From NCBI RefSeq assembly GCF_009833495.1, contig NZ_WUWG01000007.1, positions 142,417 through 206,416 of the forward strand: a stretch of DNA of 64,000 nt. Reading direction: 5' to 3'. This DNA comes from Oceanomicrobium pacificus (lineage in GTDB: Bacteria > Pseudomonadota > Alphaproteobacteria > Rhodobacterales > Rhodobacteraceae). The notes under the pieces were generated by a model. It was given only the letters and a program-made list of their open reading frames with translations, made no database searches and had not been told where the DNA came from. Made by a program: the position numbers and the translations under genes. Shown here one piece after another: positions 62,698-64,000 of this stretch. How positions within the stretch are numbered: the first letter of the stretch is position 1; every line of letters starts with the position of its first letter.

Positions 62698-63008
62698 TGG
62701 ACGCGGTCCTCGAATATCTGAAAATCGAGTCGCGGGCCGATCTGATCTGGGTCTGTATCGGGCTTGGCGCGCAGATGATGTTCTCGATGCGCTTCATCAT
62801 CCAGTGGCTGAGCTCCGAGAAACAGGGCAAGTCGGTCGTGCCGGTGGCCTTCTGGTGGTTTTCGCTGACGGGCGGCCTGCTGCTGCTCGTCTACGGCATC
62901 TATCGCGGTGAGATTGTCATCATCCTCGGCCAGTCGACCGGGATCTTCATCTATGCCCGCAACCTCTGGCTCATCTATGCCGAGAAGAAACGCGCACCGG
63001 ACCCCTGA
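62697..63008 (+). CDS. Lipid A biosynthesis N-terminal (LAB_N) domain protein
   Basis: This 103-residue membrane protein matches the LAB_N domain: ADLIWVCIGLGAQMMFSMRF, IIQWLSSEKQGKSVVPVAFW, WFSLTGGLLLLVYGIYRGEI and GQSTGIFIYARNLWLIYAEK. Three membrane helices are likely. The ATG overlaps the GT2 stop (TGATG). The domain often occurs with GT2 and GT39 genes in lipid A or exopolysaccharide sugar transfer, as here. Its biochemical role is unknown; it may anchor or replace the membrane part of the GT2 enzyme. Confidence 0.9.
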   Translation: MDAVLEYLKIESRADLIWVCIGLGAQMMFSMRFIIQWLSSEKQGKSVVPVAFWWFSLTGGLLLLVYGIYRGEIVIILGQSTGIFIYARNLWLIYAEKKRAPDP

Positions 63009-63042
63009 CGCCCCTGCCCCGATCTGCGAAAGGATCTGCCCC

Positions 63043-64000
63043 ATGCCTGCCTCCGATGTGACCGACCGCTATGCCGATCTGCACGCGCTGGCCCGAGACC
63101 GCGGGCTCGACGCCATCGTTCTGGTGCCGGGGCCGAATTTCCACCGGATCATGGGAAAGAACTTCCATTCCAACGAGCGGCCGCTGGCGATCTTCGTGCC
63201 TGTCACGGGCACGCCGGTCGCCATTGTCCCGCATCTGGAAATGGGATCTTTCGAGCTGGTCGGTTTTGAAGGCCCCGTCCACCCGTGGCGCGATCAGGAT
63301 GGCTATCAGCCTGCGTTCAACGCGGTGGCGGCGGAATTGAACCTCGTCCGCGTCGGGGTCGAGGGGCAGGTCATGCGGGTCTTCGTGCATCATGCGCTCA
63401 CTGCCGCCTGGCCCGGCATCGAGATCGAAGATCAGGAGGCCGCGATCTCCGGCCTGCGCATCCGCAAAACGGATGCGGAAGTGGCCGCACTGGAACAGGC
63501 CATCGCCATTTCAGAAGCCGCGCTGGAACGCACCATCGCGCAGGTGCGTGTCGGCCAGTCCGAGCGCGACGTGGAATCGCTCCTGATGCAGGCGCTTCTG
63601 GCCGCGGGCGCCGAGGATTTCGCCTTCGGGCCGATCGTTGCCGCAGGGGACAATAGCGCACGGCCCCACGCCAAGGCGCGGGCCGATTATGCAATCCGCG
63701 AAGGCGACGCGCTCCTCTTCGATTTCGGTGCCCGCTGGGGCGGGCTCTGCGCGGACATAACCCGCACCTTCTTCATTCGCTCCTGCTCGGACGAGCAGCG
63801 CGCGGTCTATGACACCGTGCTGGCCGCCAACGCGGCGGGCCATGCCGCAACGCGGCCGGGCGTCACCGCGCATGAGATCGACGATGTAGTGACGGGCGTG
63901 CTCGAAGCCTCGCCCTATGCCGACCGGATCCGCACCAAGACCGGTCACGGGCTTGGCCGCGCGGTTCACGAAGACCCGTACATCATGCGGGGCAACCACC
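63043..64000 (+). CDS. M24 family Xaa-Pro peptidase, C-terminally cut by the window
   Basis: The frame starts at the ATG at 63043 and is open to the window end (319 residues visible). The N-terminal creatinase-type domain (DLHALARDRGLDAIVLVPGP; GVEGQVMRVF) precedes the pita-bread catalytic domain. Metal ligands appear in EGDALLFDFGARWGGLCADI followed by TRTFF (two Asp) and in TKTGHGLGRAVHEDPYIMRG (His). Such enzymes cut Xaa-Pro dipeptides or remove N-terminal residues before proline. The last ligands (two Glu) fall beyond the window. It lies 34 bases after the LAB_N gene. Confidence 0.92.
   Translation, partial: MPASDVTDRYADLHALARDRGLDAIVLVPGPNFHRIMGKNFHSNERPLAIFVPVTGTPVAIVPHLEMGSFELVGFEGPVHPWRDQDGYQPAFNAVAAELNLVRVGVEGQVMRVFVHHALTAAWPGIEIEDQEAAISGLRIRKTDAEVAALEQAIAISEAALERTIAQVRVGQSERDVESLLMQALLAAGAEDFAFGPIVAAGDNSARPHAKARADYAIREGDALLFDFGARWGGLCADITRTFFIRSCSDEQRAVYDTVLAANAAGHAATRPGVTAHEIDDVVTGVLEASPYADRIRTKTGHGLGRAVHEDPYIMRGNH

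Overview
The window is GC-rich with densely packed genes. Its contents point to an alphaproteobacterium of the Rhodobacterales (Roseobacter/Rhodobacteraceae type): a Cu-type nitrite reductase with nirV, a Hint_2-type protein beside an RTX acyltransferase, SapC, an Omp25-like porin, polyamine/puu genes and Gfo/Idh-linked sugar ABC operons. This placement is inferred from gene content and not from a marker gene. Both window edges cut genes. No rRNA, tRNA, CRISPR array, insertion sequence or phage gene was seen, and no stretch over 300 bases lacks a gene.

Region 1 (1-21975, + strand) is the most unusual part. A giant RTX-like protein (over 4000 residues, N-terminus outside the window) is followed, with overlaps or gaps of a few bases, by a DUF3467-like protein, a GAF-TM-HlyD fusion, a PqqD-like/M50 protease/HlyD-like fusion, a shortened SecA-like ATPase, a periplasmic adaptor, two unrecognised proteins and a radical SAM enzyme. 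No HlyB-type exporter or TolC is present. The arrangement reads as one transcription unit for exporting and possibly modifying the giant protein by a route other than classical type I secretion.

Region 2 (22089-25426) holds SapC, an outer-membrane beta-barrel and a PiT phosphate transporter. Region 3 (25446-34855) is a polyamine uptake and catabolism locus: an ABC transporter without a binding protein, a gamma-glutamylputrescine synthetase-like enzyme, two FAD oxidoreductases, an aminotransferase and a FadR-type regulator. A shared TTTTGATCA-type motif lies in both of its control regions. Region 4 (34865-41973) has a cytoplasmic-type GH20 hexosaminidase, an SDR, an RpiR regulator and RidA on the minus strand, diverging from an NTF2-like protein, an M81 peptidase and a D-threonine-aldolase-like enzyme. 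Region 5 (42027-44945) has an HlyC-like acyltransferase translationally coupled to a Hint protein, then a serine hydrolase.

Region 6 (44951-56245) is an amino-sugar regulon. A GntR/UTRA regulator, SIS deaminase-like protein and NagA (+) diverge from MurQ (-), followed by a long minus-strand operon (ROK kinase, CutC, Gfo/Idh oxidoreductase, sugar ABC importer). Both control regions carry matching elements spaced at exactly 11 bp, the likely operators. Together the genes could import an amino sugar, phosphorylate it, deacetylate it and deaminate it, while MurQ feeds MurNAc-6-P into the same pool. Region 7 (56242-64000) contains RsgA, a methyltransferase, nirK-nirV with an FNR/NNR-type box, a GT39/GT2/LAB_N lipid-glycosylation cassette and the start of an M24 peptidase.
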